This document shows positions 55,062-55,759 of a DNA stretch of 55,759 nucleotides, in pieces. The notes below the pieces were generated by a model that saw nothing but the letters and a program-made list of their open reading frames with translations, was not told where the DNA came from and made no database searches. The number at the start of each line of letters is the position of its first letter. Positions within the stretch are counted from its first letter, which is position 1. Origin of the DNA: an uncultured Pelagibacteraceae bacterium (GTDB lineage Bacteria; Pseudomonadota; Alphaproteobacteria; Pelagibacterales; Pelagibacteraceae); assembly GCA_902599495.1 (NCBI GenBank), contig CACKFY010000002.1:1-55759 (forward strand), written 5' to 3'. The position numbers were made by a program, and so were the translations under genes.

Positions 55062-55433
55062 ATGCCAACTATAAATCAGTTGATAAAAAAAGGTAGAGTA
55101 AAACCATTAATAAGGAACAAGGTTCCTGCACTGCAAAAACAACCACTCAAAAGGGGTGTTTGTGTAAAGGTTTATACTACAACGCCGAAAAAACCAAATT
55201 CTGCTCTAAGAAAAGTTGCGAGAGTTAGATTATCAAATGGCTTTGAAGTAACAGCGTACATTCCCGGTGAAGGACATAATTTACAAGAACACTCTGTAGT
55301 AATGATTAGGGGCGGAAGAGTTAAAGATTTACCTGGTGTTCGATATCATATACTTAGAGGTAATTTAGATACTCAAGGTGTAGCAAATAGAAAGAAAAGA
55401 CGCTCGCTTTACGGAACAAAAAAACCTAAATAA
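55062..55433 (+). CDS. rpsL: 30S ribosomal protein S12
   Basis: Decoding-site ribosomal protein. The 123 residues show [53 protein letters not shown] and [17 protein letters not shown]. The Lys residues in TPKKPNS and RVKDLPG that confer streptomycin resistance when mutated are wild type. It is followed 4 bp later by rpsG. Confidence 0.98.
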   Translation: MPTINQLIKKGRVKPLIRNKVPALQKQPLKRGVCVKVYTTTPKKPNSALRKVARVRLSNGFEVTAYIPGEGHNLQEHSVVMIRGGRVKDLPGVRYHILRGNLDTQGVANRKKRRSLYGTKKPK

Positions 55434-55437
55434 CATC

Positions 55438-55759
55438 ATGTCCAGAAAAAGAAAAGCTCCTATTAGAAAAATCTATCCAGATCCAAAATATAGATCAGTA
55501 ATTATTTCAAAATTTATAAATTCAATTATGTATGATGGTAAAAGATCGACAGCAGAAAAAATTTTATATGATGCTTTGGAAAAAATTAAACAAAAAGGAA
55601 ATGAAGATCCTATAAAAGTATTTAATAGTGCAATAAGTAACGTAAAACCGAATTTAGAGGTTCGATCTAGAAGAGTTGGTGGAGCCACTTATCAAGTTCC
55701 AGTTGAAGTTAAACCTAACAGAGGGCAAGCTTTAGCTTTAAGATGGATAATTGAAGCAA
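55438..55759 (+). CDS. rpsG: 30S ribosomal protein S7, N-terminal part (truncated by window edge)
   Basis: Primary 16S rRNA-binding protein of the 30S head. ATG 55438 opens [20 protein letters not shown], and the frame stays open to the window end (107 complete codons). [21 protein letters not shown]-like and [20 protein letters not shown] segments are typical S7. It lies 4 bp after rpsL in the str operon; the remainder, and probably fusA, lie beyond the window. Confidence 0.97.
   Translation, partial: MSRKRKAPIRKIYPDPKYRSVIISKFINSIMYDGKRSTAEKILYDALEKIKQKGNEDPIKVFNSAISNVKPNLEVRSRRVGGATYQVPVEVKPNRGQALALRWIIEA

Overview
The window is about 55.8 kb of very AT-rich, tightly packed bacterial DNA. 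Most gaps are under 20 bp and many neighbours overlap by 1-8 bp. Gene order and protein sequence point to an alphaproteobacterium of the SAR11 type (Pelagibacterales): the lexA-gltX, trpEGDC-ppiD, tpiA-secG-pyrG-kdsA-eno-ftsB, lipA-coq10-pncC-pgpA-ispDF, ntrYX-trkA and tuf-tRNA-Trp-secE-nusG-rplKAJL-rpoBC-rpsLG blocks are all alphaproteobacterial, but several genes normally interleaved in them are missing. The subclade cannot be settled from sequence reading alone.

Layout. (1) 1-14 kb, + strand: the end of dnaE, then rpsB behind a structured leader RNA, tsf, frr, uppS, cdsA, dxr, bamA, skp, lpxD, fabZ, lpxA, lpxI, a PQQ-type sugar dehydrogenase homologue and lpxB. This is a translation / isoprenoid / phospholipid / outer-membrane assembly operon. 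(2) 14-22 kb, - strand: ppiD, trpE, trpG, trpD, trpC, lexA (with an alphaproteobacterial SOS box), gltX and a Cas4/RecB-like nuclease with four cysteines. (3) 22-28.8 kb, +: tpiA, secG, pyrG, kdsA, eno, ftsB, lipA, coq10 and an unknown membrane protein. (4) 28.8-31 kb, -: pncC, pgpA, ispDF. (5) 31-35.5 kb, +: ntrY, ntrX, trkA. (6) 35.5-41.3 kb: a small surface-glycan island (galE, glf, a GT-C-like membrane protein and a small membrane-anchored protein on -; two glycosyltransferases on +). (7) 41.3-43.8 kb: tRNA-Thr (-), rlmB (-), tRNA-Tyr, tRNA-Gly, tuf, tRNA-Trp. (8) 43.8 kb to the end: secE, nusG, rplKAJL, rpoB, rpoC, an S12-type leader, rpsL and the start of rpsG.

How it works together. 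The first operon supplies the Lpx enzymes, BamA and Skp for the outer membrane; KdsA supplies Kdo, and the galE-glf island probably supplies UDP-galactofuranose and transferases for a surface polysaccharide. UppS, CdsA, PgpA, Dxr and IspDF cover isoprenoid and phospholipid precursors. NtrYX-TrkA is a sensor/regulator/potassium unit.

Most of the window is core genome. No CRISPR, phage, transposon or clear new multi-gene system was seen. The points most worth a second look are: the tuf stop codon overlapping the mature 5' end of tRNA-Trp, which puts the RNase P cut inside the stop codon; two ribosomal-protein leader RNAs; the lone four-cysteine PD-(D/E)XK nuclease in the LexA operon; the sugar dehydrogenase locked by overlaps into the lipid A operon; conserved operon slots that have lost pyrH, rseP and the pdh genes; and a triosephosphate isomerase with changed signature residues.
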